Assembly (NCBI GenBank): GCA_009760855.2
Contig: WPIO01000333.1
Location: 18,227 to 82,226 of the forward strand
Direction: 5' to 3'
Origin: Cristatella mucedo
Lineage: Eukaryota > Bryozoa > Phylactolaemata > Cristatellidae
Length of the DNA: 64,000 nt
The notes under the pieces are model-generated. The model had not been told where the DNA came from. It did not search any database and was given only the letters and a program-made list of their open reading frames with translations. Every line of letters begins with the position of its first letter. The first letter of the stretch is position 1. A program made the translations under genes and the position numbers. This document shows, piece by piece, positions 1 through 12,745 of this stretch.

Positions 1-127
1 AACCGGACGTTAAAGTTCAGTGCTGATGTACGCCTACCTAACTCCGTATGGCGCCATAAGAAAGCTCAATCTATTCATACTGACCTTATGCATGTTACTA
101 ACTGTGTGCTATTCTTGTTCAATTTGT

Positions 128-236
128 GAAAATGCTACCACTAATCATTCGATCGCGTTTCTTTTGCAGCAAATGTAAGCGCCAAAGAGATTGGTCTCTG
201 AGGGCGCTTTATCAAGATGTGTTATTATTCTTACTA
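128..236 (+). mobile_element. LINE-A 3' tail fragment
   Basis: Ends with the LINE-A signature gcaaatgtaagcgcc, an agagat/tctctg hairpin, gggcgctttatc and a degenerate ATT tract. It abuts a reversed SINE-2 head at 237-330. Confidence 0.65.
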
Positions 237-332
237 TTCAGGCGCATCACATGTGCCACGGAGTGCAGGCCATGACCTCGGCCAGACGCCGATCGAGGCG
301 ACTCACCTTAACCACTGGCCCAAGACTCCAGG
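237..332 (-). mobile_element. SINE-2 tRNA-like head fragment
   Basis: Matches the head of the SINE-2 copies at 32660 and 49370 (ccatgacctcggccag, then caccttaaccactggccc). The B box and A box are read on the minus strand. Divergent. Confidence 0.5.
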
Positions 333-944
333 CGGGCGCCACCTGCCCTAACTTACTGACGATTCCATTTCTGCTGAGCGCAGATTCGGCGTCATGCGAT
401 AGCATCCAGCACCTTAAAAATATGTCGGTTTGCCGCGGCTCCGGCGAGCAGAGCAGCGTCTCAAGGTGGCGCGGTCGCGGCTGTTTGCAGCCGCCGCGTC
501 TGCCGTTAAAAATAGAAGCACCTAACATCGAGCGCGCGGAACCATCTGACGGCCAAACGTTTGTTTGCTGTAAAGTCATTAGCTCTCCCGCGATCAGTTT
601 GCGAAAAGTTGCGGCAGGTGGAATGGCGAACTGTGAAAAACGACCGGTCATGATCACTCTACTCGCCTCCTTTCTGTTTGGCGCATTCACTTACTCTATA
701 TTAGCTTGTCCGCTTCCACTTTGTACATGCAAATGAACAACTACTGCGTTGGCTTGGGGTACTGGCCGCTGATAGGACGCGCAACAGCCAGCGATCAAAG
801 AGCAAATATTTTATTTCACCACCGAAGGTTCAGTTCTGTTTGTGAGTGCACCCCACCAACACCAAGCCGACGAGGGCAAATCCTGTTGCTGCGTCTGCAC
901 CGAGGAGTGTCGTCCCCAGCTTTAAAAGAAACTACAGCTATCTA

Positions 945-1085
945 TAACAGCCTCATTTTCGGCAACGGCAGAAGAAATATAATGACTATCGCCACCGCTT
1001 GCAGTTCAGCGAAAGGATCGCCGCCCACAGAATTCGAACCCATGACCTCGGTCGTTACAAAGCAAGCAGCTCTACATTACGCCTT
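945..1085 (-). mobile_element. SINE-1 copy
   Basis: Reverse copy: the 3' end cagcctcatt is on the left, then the cgccaccgcttgcag body, then B box complement attcgaaccc and acctcggtcgt. Confidence 0.65.
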
Positions 1086-1576
1086 GAAAATAGACGCATT
1101 TCGTCAGGCGGGTACTTACGTCTTGCGTGTCTTTGTCTTAAACTCATAAAAGATCACCTAGTCAGTTCTGCATGCATTTCTGCCTGCTGATAAGCAATTG
1201 GTTTTAATAGATACAACGTATATAGTGCATACAAATGAACTTTTGACATTACGGGAAGTCCCCCCAGGGCCACCTGATAGTAGCGCTTTTACTCAGGGTG
1301 TTAGGCGTTGCCTCATTAGTCGTGATAGATTTCGGTGACGTCCTCAAAGCTGACCCGGGTACTAGCGGAGGCTGGAGCCATGTAAAATTTTGCGATAACA
1401 ATGCCGAATTTTAATTAATTTTGATTGGCGAGCGTTTGCATTTACGATCTCGTCGAACTCATTAAGAACATTATTGTAGTAGCTAGCGAGCTAGTTAACT
1501 TTGTGGTCTTTTCGGCGACTAGAATTGTTGACGATAATGGGCTAATCTAGGAATGCGGACGGTCACGCCTCGTAGC

Positions 1577-1870
1577 ATATATGTATGTATGTATGTATCT
1601 CCGTCTGTAACCCACAACCCATAAAGACTATGTGGGTTTTGCAGAGAGTTTTGTATACCCCCACAGCCTCGGCGGCACAATTACGCACATTCGGTAGCCA
1701 GCTTTGAGCTCGTCCTCACGTGCAACAAAAGAGAAAGTGGGAAGCATAGTAGGTGTGAGTCAAGAGAGCGGTTGAGAGTAGTGAGAAGCATGGAAGTAGT
1801 CTTGCTCAGGACCGCCAGAAAAGGATGAGCTCTGGTCGGCAGCCAGGAAGAAGTGAGGTTGTGGTTTGGC
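1577..1870 (-). mobile_element. LINE-B 3' end
   Basis: Reverse copy. The (TATG)n tail is at 1577-1600, then tctccgtctgtaac, gagagttttgtata and gagaaagtgggaagcata, all found in other LINE-B 3' ends (38320, 15450). Confidence 0.7.
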
Positions 1871-2851
1871 GTAAGAATCATGACCATTATCTGTCGGCCG
1901 GCCGCAAAAGCCGTGCGTGGTTCTGGCATGAAGGCTATGGGGACCCTGCAGCTTTAGGTTGCGTCGGCAAAGCAGTCGCGATCGGCCATTGAGATGGCAT
2001 GCCACCGTCGGTGCTCTCGTGCTTCTAAGCGCTTGTCACAGCAGAGCAGCGCCGTGGCGCCATCTGGGTGTCAGCGCCTGGCGAAAGTCTATGCCCACAG
2101 AGCTCTAATCTCTGCCGCCGAGTCCCCTGAGTTTAGCGATCGGCCTTGACAGCAGCGGCGGCGAGCAGAATCGGCTGGGAGCCGCCCGCCCTGCAGCTCT
2201 GAGGCCGGACAGTCTTCGCTTGCTCGTAGATTCACTTGCACGTGCAGCATCAGAGTGTAGAGAGTAACTCACCAAGGAAAATGTCTTTTCCGGCAGATTG
2301 CCGTCCTCGAGAGTTGGCCTCTGCGTCGCGCAGGGTCACCTTGCGTATAACCTGCTGACGAGTACTGCAGCCTCAAACATCCACGGCGGTAGAGCTGTTT
2401 TCCCTCTTTGGGTATCTCTGACCAATAGCTTTCTCAAATGTACTGGCGAGTGGCGGAGTTTTTCGTCGCAGCCCAGCAAACGAGGTGCCCAGCTGAGCAA
2501 ATGCAGCAAAAAGTAAGCTCTCGACCAAATGCGGCTAGCATATCATCTAGCGACTTTCAAGCTATGTCTCTCAGTTGAGTCCTACGAGCTTTGTTCCCGA
2601 CAAGTACGCATTCGAAAAAGAGCAGGTGTCTGAAAGATAGTGCTTCCAAGACCATCGGGATAGTATCAGCGCCCCAAAGCAGCCTTGCTTGCTTGGACTA
2701 ACAGACTCCGGAGAAATGGGTAGCCGAAGCCACAGTAGGCTGAGCTAGATGTCGCCTGACGCTGAAAGACCTCATCAAAAGCACAGCCTACACAGCCTCG
2801 GGCTAGAGCTTGTATCGTCAGACAACTCTGGACCTATCCTACAGCGTCGAG

Positions 2852-2853
2852 GT

Positions 2854-2935
<82 letters not shown>

Positions 2936-2955
2936 AGAGAGAGAGGGAGACTGCT
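2852..2955. repeat. (GA)n microsatellite
   Basis: About 100 bp of nearly pure GA dinucleotide. The Arg-Glu or Ser-Leu ORFs across it are artefacts. Confidence 0.95.
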
Positions 2956-3094
2956 GCAGTAGTGAATAAGGAAAATTGATGAAGCAGAGTTGGGTGAGTG
3001 TTGTGCAGAGCAGTCCAGCTACGAAGTAACAACAGGATCGCTGGATGACTAGGGCGCTGGCTCCTACCTGGTAAAGAGCGGCTCATCCTTTCAG

Positions 3095-3345
3095 CAGGTC
3101 CTGAGCCGCTACTTCAGCCATGCTTCCTCACGCCTCAACTGCTTCTCTTGAGCTCTGCTATGCTTTCCACTTTCCTCTTTGTTGCGTGAGACGAAGTCTG
3201 CGCTGGGCCAACGAAATGCGCACCGAAAGCCGCTGGGCTGTGAGTGCGCTACGCTACAGCCCTCTGCGCATGTAACATCCACATGGTGCTATGACTTTGT
3301 GGAGTTACAGACGGAGATGGCGAGATACATGCATCGATAGACCGA
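3095..3345 (+). mobile_element. LINE-B 3' end
   Basis: Forward copy with tcagcaggtcctgagc, ctctgctatgcttt, accgaaagccgctggg, and the end block gactttgtggagttacagac followed by gatacatgcat. Confidence 0.65.
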
Positions 3346-6300
3346 GTCAGACGGATCGAGACTGCGGCTGCACCAGGCTGACTAATCTGACCAGCTTTCC
3401 AGGACCATGCAGTTCAGGTCAGCTGGAATTTTCGTGTTCCGGACAGCACTGTTTGAGAAGCCGTGCGGTCGGATCGTGAAGCCTCAATTGAGCTCAAGCT
3501 TCGATCGAGTCTTTAACAGGCATGTACAATACGGTGAGACACAATCGCAAAGCTAGTTGTCCTACAGGCCTGTGAGCGGAAGCAGCTGTGAAATAGAGCA
3601 TTAGAGAGTTAATCTGGTCGGAATGGTTCCACAGAATGGGACAAGCGGCGGCCAGGATGGTAACCTCACTTGAGTGTCCTTCTCGGCAAAGAAAGCAAAG
3701 CTGGATTGCCGACCTAAACGGCCTGAAGCCCTGACTCGCCAGCTGAGTGAGACCGGGCTGGCGGTGGCAGTGACCTTTCCTGTGATTCTTCAGTATCTCC
3801 TCCCCCTCGGAAGTACTGGAAAACCTTCAAATCCGCGTCCGCGTGTACTCCTGCAGTCATGTTAACGCCAGCTTGGCAGCCCACTTGCTTGCCCGCCGCA
3901 TGAGGTCAATCCACTTCAAGTCAGACGCGCCCGAACCTACATCCGCCTTATCGTGGGCGAGATGAGCTGTCACTTCCCTTCCGGCTTAGCTTGAGCTAAG
4001 CGAGCGCTTCTCTTCTACTGCCCATTCAGCGTAGCCAGTCTCTCTATTCTTTCCTTCTCCTACGGTGGCAGAGACATCAGTCTATTATCGGACTACAATG
4101 CCATTATCTGGGCCAACAGTCATCCCCCTACGTGATTTACGTAGTAGAGCTGACAGACTGTGAAGAAAAACATGGCGGTAGCACGCCGATAGAAAGGTTC
4201 ACGCTGCGCATGATACAACGATCGAGTCATTGAGTGAGAGTTGAGAGATCGTGAGCAATTTGCAGTTGCTGAAATGAGCGTTCGAGATATCTGCTTCGTG
4301 CGAAATATCTCGACCTCCTATTTGCTTGAGTCGTATGCTGGTTTGTCAGACGGCGGCAGCAGTGATCAGAGAGTATGGTTAGTGCAACTGCGCCCTGCTC
4401 AGTCTCTAAAAGATTAGATGCTCGAACTGTATGAGTCCAGGTCGTGAGGTGCTACTCAGCAGGCGACAATCCTTATTGCCTGTTGTATGTGATGCGCTAA
4501 TAGCAGTCGCAGTCGCTAATTGCTCTTCTGTCACGTCACTATTAAATGAGGCAGTAGATCTGTCGACCTTTACTTTAAGCAGTATTGTTATCATCTCACA
4601 TGCTCCGTAGATATTTGATCTCAACAAGCACCAATACGTTATCAATGTTGGTGGATATTGAGATATCTAAATGCACAGTGCGTACAGTAATGACGCATGT
4701 CTTGGTGCAAAAAATCAGGCCCATCGGTCAGCAATCCTGATCTGACTCCTAGTAGATATCTCTGCATAGCACACCTCGTCCACACATCGGCTCTCTCAGT
4801 AACCGTGGAAAACTGCTGTGAGCCATCGACAGTCATCGTGTGTGTGCTAACAAACTCTGCAAACACGAGATCTCGAAATGGGACCAAAAAACCTGAGCTA
4901 ATACGCCACATTGCAAGCACTGATGATCATGTTGCGTTTCCAGCGACCCGATTGATGACGATGACTCAGTTACTGACGGCTTTGGATGTGTCAGCTACCA
5001 CGTACCTAGCGGCTTGAATTAGCTAGTTGCACTTGGGCCGAGAGTCCTACTTGCCACAACAGCAGCAGTAGGTGCTTCAGGATAATGAATAAGCCTATAG
5101 AACGCATAGAGCAGGCATAGAGCTGGTGAGAAGGTAAACACGGTTGCACTGAGGTGACACTCGTGAGGAAATAGACAAAAGCTAGATCATGCGACCTGCA
5201 GAGACTGCAAAAGCGTTAGCGCCAAGCCGGAAACACACAGGGAACATGGTCACTCTCAGACGATTGCAGAGTTAGTAGCTGCCCAACTCACCATCCGCAC
5301 AGTCCATTTGGGGGAACCGTCAAGTTTAGGGATGGTGGGAAAGAAAGTGCTGAGCTAAATGATATGCTTCAGCCGCCTTAGCTTCAGCTAGCAGATGGGT
5401 GCTCTCGTTGCACATCATCGGCTCACACTCAGCATTCTAGAATCTTCAGGATCTACAGCGCCAGGAACTAAACAGGGGAGGCAGCTACGAATGCAGCGGC
5501 AGATCTTTAGTGCTACCTACTTGCCCCTTTATTTTTTTTTTCTTTGCTGCTGCCACCACCTGCCTTGCTGCTGATACGGGTGCTGTGCTTGGCTTGCCTG
5601 ACCGCACGTACTCAACCAACCTGAAAAGCGAACAAGGTTATCATTAAAAATAGCAATACGCGATTGGGAATCAGTTCCGGAAGCTAGTGTAAGCGACTTT
5701 GTGAAAGGCTGTTTATCTATTTGCTGAACCAAACAACGGTTAGGTTGGAGTAACTTCCTTGCATTGAGGGTTTAGAATTAAGCATGTCATGAAGTGATGG
5801 AGCAGTAAGCAATAAGTCTCTGTGCGAGTGATGCTGTGTTCCAAACCCAGTGGGCATGCTGTAATCGTACGAAAAACAACGGAGGGGCAAACGTCAGTAT
5901 TCGCCCATACGGTGAGTGAGCACATTTATATGCTAGGGTGTGTTAGCTATGAAACTCAGGGCTAGCAAAAACCCATGTAAAATCACGGAGAGATATAATA
6001 AATATGTGTTCGTAGCTGAAGGCGTGGGGTGGAATCTCGAAACGTGGTGCTTGTTGGCTTCTTTTATCGCCTATGTAGCTGCGTTTACCAGAAGGTTTCG
6101 CTGCAAGTTTTGAGTGTTTTAAAGCACGACCAGGATTAGCTTCACGCAACTGTCTCTGCATCTCTCTCTCTCCTCTCTCTCTCTCTTCTCTCTACTCTCC
6201 TGTAAATGTACTTGCGAGTTGCCCCAAAAATATTCGGCTTTGATGTTGCTCTCATCAGTAATCTATTCGTAAAAACGAAACATGGGATCTCGTTGGAAAA

Positions 6301-6424
6301 GCGACCCTTGTCTTGAAAAAGAACGGCTTATCTATAGTGTGTTTGTTCGAACTACCTTAAAAGGAGAGTTAATGGCTGTTAGGTGAGTCAACAGACCACA
6401 AGAAATAACGAAATATGTTTGATC
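3346..6424. other. Intergenic, no gene recognised
   Basis: Short ORFs on both strands lack domain signatures and splice-compatible context. A short CT tract lies at 6160-6200. Nothing further can be supported. Confidence 0.5.
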
Positions 6425-7440
6425 CTTGCTGAAGGGGCCTAGATGGCTCCGATTGATCAGCGGCTACAGAGCAACTAGGCACCCCGACAAACAGCTTCGA
6501 CAAACAAATAGCCCCGACAGAAATGCTCCCGACTAATTAAAAGAATATCTTTACAAATTTGTATATTGCCGTTAGCCACAACATCATATTCCATTACGAT
6601 AATGAAAATCAATTTTTAAAATTCTTTATTGAAAATGTTAAAAAGTGAAAAATGTTGAAATATATGTTTTTACAAAAATTACAAATAACTCATAACAATT
6701 GTCTCATAATGCACATTTGTTTTCGTATCTATTTTTCCGTTTGCCACTATATTTGTTTAAGATCCTTCCTGTCCATATCGACCGGTCAATATTGTATGAA
6801 AGATTGTATCGCAGAAATCTAAATTGTGATTCAAAATGTGTTATAAATATATTTATGTTTCGTTATATTTAGATTTTCATAGTTAAATCTTAATAGCTTT
6901 ACTGAAAAACAGTATACCAAATTTTATTTATTGACTATGTATGTATTAAGTCCTTTAGGGTCTTCGTTATTATGTTTTTATCTCAAGTGATCAACTTTGT
7001 CGGGGCAATTTTTGTCTGAGGATTTATTTGTCTTGGCTGATGTGTTGCAGTCTATCGGGGCTATGTGATACGTAAATATTCTTACTCTGACTTACGAGGC
7101 TATCGTGGCTGTAATCCCACACTCCAGCTGAACCACACTAGTGTCGCCACTACGTCGTCCTCAAGGTCCTGTATGGAAAATAAATTAGCTGCTCTTATTC
7201 CAGCACCTAACATGTCGTTGGCGCAGAGCTTTTGTTCTGCAGTTTTTAGACTACAGGAGAGTCATTTCGAGTATCCTCATGCAACGACATCTTTCTCTGC
7301 TGGCTTCACGCTGACTGGGCACAACTTTGAAGCCAGCTTGAGCTGCTACTCACTTGCTCCGCACCGCTTGACTGCGCGACTCAAGCTAATGCTTTAACCT
7401 CTCTTTGTTTCTAGCTCAAAATTGAAGTCCCCACGCTATC
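6425..7440 (+). mobile_element. LINE-B fragment interrupted by the MITE
   Basis: Left piece 6425-6475 (ctagatggctccgattgatc) and right piece about 7067-7440 (ggaaaataaattagctgctc) correspond to consecutive parts of the LINE-B C-terminal region seen uninterrupted at 37330-37575 and 15170-15400. Both are strongly decayed. Confidence 0.55.
6476..7066. mobile_element. MITE with repeated CCCCGACA subterminal motifs
   Basis: AT-rich interior of about 590 bp without coding capacity. The left end (caccccgacaaac, then caaatagccccgaca) is mirrored on the right (tgtcggggc, then tatttgtcttgg, then tatcggggctatg). Several CCCCGACA-type repeats occur at each end. It is inserted in a LINE-B fragment whose sequence resumes on both sides. 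The superfamily is not identified. Confidence 0.6.
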
Positions 7441-10400
7441 CTCTGCATACGAAAAGAGGTGCGTGTAAGCTTAGAGTTCACCATTGAAAATCCTCTCAGT
7501 GAAAGCATGGAGCGCGTCTTTCTGGCTTTGGAGAGAGCAAACTGTTGGTAGACTGAGATGCATTATGTATACTTTGATTCAAACTTGACACCCTATAGAC
7601 TTTGTTGACTTTGTGCATGCAGGTTTTTAATTTCTCTTCGTTTAGTTATGGGTTGTGCTATCATTTGCATTACATGCTTTTGCTACTAATGGTCGGCAAT
7701 ATGTTTCAATGGCATTCAAATATCGCTAATCAAAAATTTGAGAGCTTTTCAATTTATGCTCTGAAAATGATTAGCTTTACTATATATCTCAACGACTGAG
7801 ACACCGTTCCATCCACTTAAACTATAGTTATTAATCAATTTAACTATGAGAACTAGATTTTAAAGTGTATGAATTTACATGCTTATTTCAAATTGTGCGG
7901 ACTCTCCGAATTTGTCAGAGCTATAGCGAATCAGCTGTGACTTCTGGTTCTGGGATACACTGTTTTAAAATCTCATTCAAAATGATGAGTCTGATGTCAG
8001 CGGCTCCACAATGCAAAGTGCAAAAAGATGTACCTGCTAATTTTCACCATTTTAAAGTCGGTGGCTTTTAGAATAAGTGAATTACATATCCAATCTTATA
8101 GTGTTGCTGAGTTATTTTTAGTATTATCTAGCAGCCGTTTTCCTCAGTCCTGAAGGCTCTAGGATCGAAGCGTCATATGTCTGACAGACTGTGCAGCGCC
8201 AACTTTACGCTTTCACTCTACCCTGTGCTTTGGTATCAGTATTTCAATATTCTGTGTGTACTCATGTGTCAGTCACTCTGGTTTTGAGCACGCATTGTTG
8301 TCGTAACTTCTCTTCATGCGTCACGTAAATACGTCTCTAAACTCGATTCTTCATCAGGGAGTCAAGTTGTTCGTTGCAAGGATGTGTGTCCTCTGATTCT
8401 GAGGTGTCGCAAATAAAGCTGAAGTTATCATACTCAGCTGCACTAAGCCTGTGCTTTTCATTGTGAATATATATGTATATATATCGATATATATATATAT
8501 ATAGTATATATATATATATATCTATCTATATGAACGGCTGCGGTATGAAAGGCCCTTAAACTCGAGAGGATCGTTAAAACGTCAGCTATCATATGCTATC
8601 TATCTAGATCAAATGCAATCTACCTAATCAGAAAGTGAGGAGTTCTCTCCTCGTCTCATCCGTCACGGCAGAGAGTGATGATCAGTGCTTCCGGAAATGT
8701 TCTGTGAAATTAGAAGTACTCGCTGCGACTGCAGCGAAGCGAGTCGCAGGCAGCAGTGAAGCTTCAGTTTTCTATCTATGCGATTCTTTCTAAGTTTCAG
8801 TTCGAAAGAAAGAACATCGCGTTTACATAATAATTTTCGCCAGGCTTCATCATTGAGTAAGTCGGGATCGAGACGTACCATATGGCGGCTTTGCACCTTA
8901 AACTTGCTATCATTTCTTCAAAAATTGCCACTGTTAAGAAGCTAAGAATCACAATGGGCACCTTTCATACAGTCAAAGACCTCAAGGGAGCCTGGTCAGA
9001 TGCGTGCTTCTACCAAACCTGACAGGTAATCCTTAACGCCCAACGCACTGGTTCATCCACAATAAAGCTGCAGTTACATGCACAATTTAAAAGTGAGTTC
9101 GATGATATAGCATGCCTGCATTTATGTGGACAGCTCATTAGGAGGCACCGACTTTTTCGAGGTTTTCATACAAAGCAAGCTCACTTCACTTTCTAGTTAG
9201 ACCGCAGCCATGATAGATGTTCAGAGTCTTCTTTTATACTTTATATTTTTAAAGGGTTACAGAGTATTCTTCCACATGTGAAACTTATTATTGCATATAG
9301 AAAGGTAAATGTGACCATTTTATGGAACTGAGACAATATCCCAATTTGCGCGCAGACGTGTGTCAGTGTACCAATCTGATCGGATGACGCTGGATGAGCT
9401 GACTCCAGCCGCCGATGCTTTCTACCTTCGGATGCACCTTGCAGCAGGCATCTTGATTCAAATCGTAGCTGAATTCCAGTACAAATTGTCGACGTGACCC
9501 GTGCATGATGATGCTCGATGATTATGCAGCGTCAATCTGAGCGTGACCTCCTCCTGCAGCCAGAAGGCATGAGCACCCACCGAGGGCATCGAAAAGTGAC
9601 ATGGTCCAGCGCCCTACTGGTAGTAGGATCTTTTCGTAATCGCTTACCCTAACCATAGCGGCGGTGCACACACGAGTGACGACTGCTGGCACTCAGGACC
9701 CTAAAGATATGCATGAAATTTGGGTTCCAAAAGCTGTCATCCATGGCCAGCGTTGAGCTTGCAAGGTAGCCATCTCAGTGTAGACTGAGCCTAAACTAAA
9801 AAGCAGATGCCGAAAGCGGATCGGGCAGTACGATGCATCATTTTCTCTCGCATATCACTCGAATTACGAGTAACAATGCTGCTTCCGATGCTAGTTTCGT
9901 CGTAAGTGGCACATGTAACTTTAAGGTCCATTCAGTCGAGTTTTAGGTCGCTCCATTCTCCACCCGGCTCGACTTCTATATCTGAAGTAATGCTTACTCT
10001 CCTCAGGGTTTCCTCAAGTAGCAACCTTCTCTTCACCTGACTCTTTAGCTGCGACTCCCAACTCCCATTCTTTGAGAACTATCTTCAAGTTCTCTTGGCA
10101 CCTTAAACCTAGCACTCTGCAACCATGAACATCAAGACCTCACATTAGGCTTTTACCACATTTAAAGCAAGCAGCTACCAGTCCTGATACTGCAGAATGT
10201 GCTTCATCCATGTTAACTGTTCTGTTTCTAGCTATACACTATTTGCACTATACGCTTCATTATCACTACTGTCTATATGCTTCTCCTCTCCAGCTCATGT
10301 GAAATGCCTAAAAGGGACTCGGTTATCTTAGGGCATTTTACAAATTGATCATTGTTCTTCTTATTGCCAACAGTGACTGTGATGCTATCAGTGGATTAAA

Positions 10401-10490
10401 CAAGAATATGTGGCAGAGAATTCTAGCTAACGTGCCGCGTAGAGATGCAGAAGCCATATTAAACAAAGGTTTCTTACACAGGTAATGTAA
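7441..10490. other. Intergenic, no gene recognised
   Basis: AT-rich at first, with a TA microsatellite at 8465-8525, then mixed composition. No ORF shows a recognisable domain and no exon with a convincing phase partner was found. Confidence 0.5.
8465..8530. repeat. (TA)n tract
   Basis: Imperfect TA repeat with cgat and agta interruptions, self-complementary. Confidence 0.85.
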
Positions 10491-10494
10491 TGGA

Positions 10495-10800
10495 TACTAC
10501 CCTCCGTTTGTAATCCACTGAGTCATGAAAGACCATGGGTGGTTACGCAGGAGAGTTTTGTGTACGTGCGCACTCTTGCAGCCTAAGCGGCTTTTCGTAC
10601 GCATTCGGTTAACAGGTAGGCCGGAGCCAGATGGCAGGGAGGGATCTAAAGGTGAGTGACTGAACCTTGAAGGCGATCATTTCTAGCATATAATGCTCCA
10701 TGCAGTCAGTTCGATTAGGAGAAGACAGTGCTGTGGCAGTTGTGACGTTCAAAGATAGATAAGATCAAGCTGATGAGTTTTGCAGCTTCTGCAAGCATCT
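10495..10800 (-). mobile_element. LINE-B 3' end followed by a LINE-A fragment
   Basis: 10495-10611 is reversed LINE-B 3' sequence (ggttacgcaggagagttttg, then cctaagcggctttt). At 10612 it passes into antisense LINE-A (ggtgagtgactgaaccttga, then gttttgcagcttctgc). Confidence 0.6.
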
Positions 10801-11939
10801 TAATGTTTCAGCGAAGGCCTGCAAGTGGCTGAAGCTACAGAAGTCTACGATGGTACGAGTAGTCACAGCTGCTTTGGCTGTCAGCCATCCTTGTCTAAGC
10901 TGCTTAGGAATTTTCAAGAAGGCACACGTGGCTGAAAGTAGCAGCGGTGCTTCTCGATCAGATTTGTAGGAATCGCTCCTGTACAGTAGGTTTGCCTCCA
11001 AATTCACGTTATCGCGAACTCGGTGGCTTATCAATGTGTGAGCAAGCTGGTGGAAAGTGCTTGCATTTCTGCAACTCAGTAAATTTGGCACCAGACTTGG
11101 CATGCAGATTGCAACGGTGTGCTTACATCGAAAGCTGGCTAGGGAGAGTAGCTTTAGATTTTGGTCGCAGTAGTCAGTTGAGACAATACTGCATCAAACA
11201 TCGGCGGAGTTTCGTGCAAGAGACTGCAGCTAATTGCTGAAACTCCAGTCGTCCAGTTCGACGTACCTTGCTACCACGCATTGCAAAAAGATTCCTATTT
11301 GCACTGTACGCTCACAGGTACATATTTGCTTGCCAGATGTGACTTGAGCATGGAATCCACAGATCTTCAAAGCTGAAAGGAGGGCCAAAAGCTTGTTAGA
11401 TTCCAATGGTGGCACTTCAAGGGCCACTCAGCACCAAGCCTAACCCGAGTGCCATGAGATGAGCGCAATCTCCATGCTTGAGCAAGAGTCAAGAGATGAC
11501 TGTTGGCAGCTTGGTTCTAAAACTTCCGCATAAGCTGATATCTGAAATCATCAGCAGCAGCACAGCTTCAAAGGCCGATTCTCTGCTAAACGTCTGTTTA
11601 AGTCGGAGTTAACAAGGTGGCTGGGCGGGAAATGCTGCACCACAACCTCTTCTCAAAAATCGACTGTTCTGACTCAAATCAGCTTAGCTGCGCCTCAGAT
11701 ACCAACACTCAAACCCTTTGGAGCATCGCACCTTCAGTTCGTATACCCCTCCCAGCGATGGAGGCGAGCTCTCGACCGACATCCTGGCGATTCCCCGACT
11801 TTGAGCAAATTACAGTAAGCGAAAGACGCATATGCTTCTCCCAGTAATTGTGCGGTTGTCATGGTGGCACTCTATGTGCTGCATGTGCATTCGATAGTGC
11901 TATTTTACAGTATTAACCATACTTGCTATTTTTCAGACA
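10801..11939. other. Unassigned stretch
   Basis: Overlapping opposite ORFs of 112 and 97 codons at 10765-11240 show no domain. No consistent exon chain was found. Confidence 0.4.
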
Positions 11940-12060
11940 ATGTTCATGCTACCTCTAACCATTTGACACCTTGTTTCTTGCAGCATCGTAAGTGCCTAGA
12001 AAGAGACTGAGTTCTCGGATGGCTTACCGTACAAATGTGCTATATATTATTATTACCATG
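11940..12060 (+). mobile_element. LINE-A 3' tail, degenerate
   Basis: tctaaccatttgacac, then gtaagtgcctagaaagagac, then tgagttctc and a short ATT tract follow the LINE-A tail order. Confidence 0.6.
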
Positions 12061-12628
12061 CTGCCCACGCAAGGACACACACACGATCTACTTCCTGAAC
12101 AGATTTCACCTACCAACAACCATGCATGGCCGCAAAGCAAGTACCTACTAAACAAGGGTTTGCATTCTGCTCTAGTGCCAAGTTACAACTTACACAGATT
12201 TCGTGCACGACTCTGTCTGCAAAACCATCAGTCTTGCTGGCTCTGGGCAGATAGCAGTGTGACTGCTCAAAGATGTTAGGCTGTGAGTGGTGGCTATGAG
12301 CCGAATAATAAGGTGTTTGCACTTAACAAAACCAGGTCGTGAAGCTCCGAGTCCGGCCACAGCATGGCAATAAAGTATTGCTCTGCAAAGTTGGGTGATA
12401 GCAGCCACGGGCTCTTCAGCCACTACTGAATCAGCCGACCTTCACTTTCACTCAATCTTGCAAAGATGTGCCGCTTCACATACAGTATGCACAGACCGCT
12501 TCAAAGCATTGTGTATGACTGATGAGTAAAAACTTTGTTTAGCGTAGCCAGTAGGCAGCACTCAGCATCTTAAGCTATGCCACTCGGCATCTTGAGCCAA
12601 GGCGCAGCGGCTTCTCGTGGCCAGTAGA

Positions 12629-12745
12629 CGGCCGCCGACGGCAGTTGCCAGTCTTGACCTTGTATTCTTTTGTTCACAGCTATGTGCTGCTTCTGTCGCC
12701 ACGGCTGATACAACAATCATGGCACGCCGGCAGGAATATCAGATC
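12629..12745 (+). repeat. Repeat R4, copy 1
   Basis: Shares gtcttgac, then cttttgttcacagctatg, gctgcttc and atcagatca with 28191-28310. Both contain an acceptor-like pyrimidine-AG followed by an ATG-containing segment. Confidence 0.5.

Noticed and set aside
191-736. 181-codon ORF at the left end
   Set aside because: It crosses a LINE-A tail and a SINE-2 fragment and overlaps a 147-codon ORF on the other strand; no domain.
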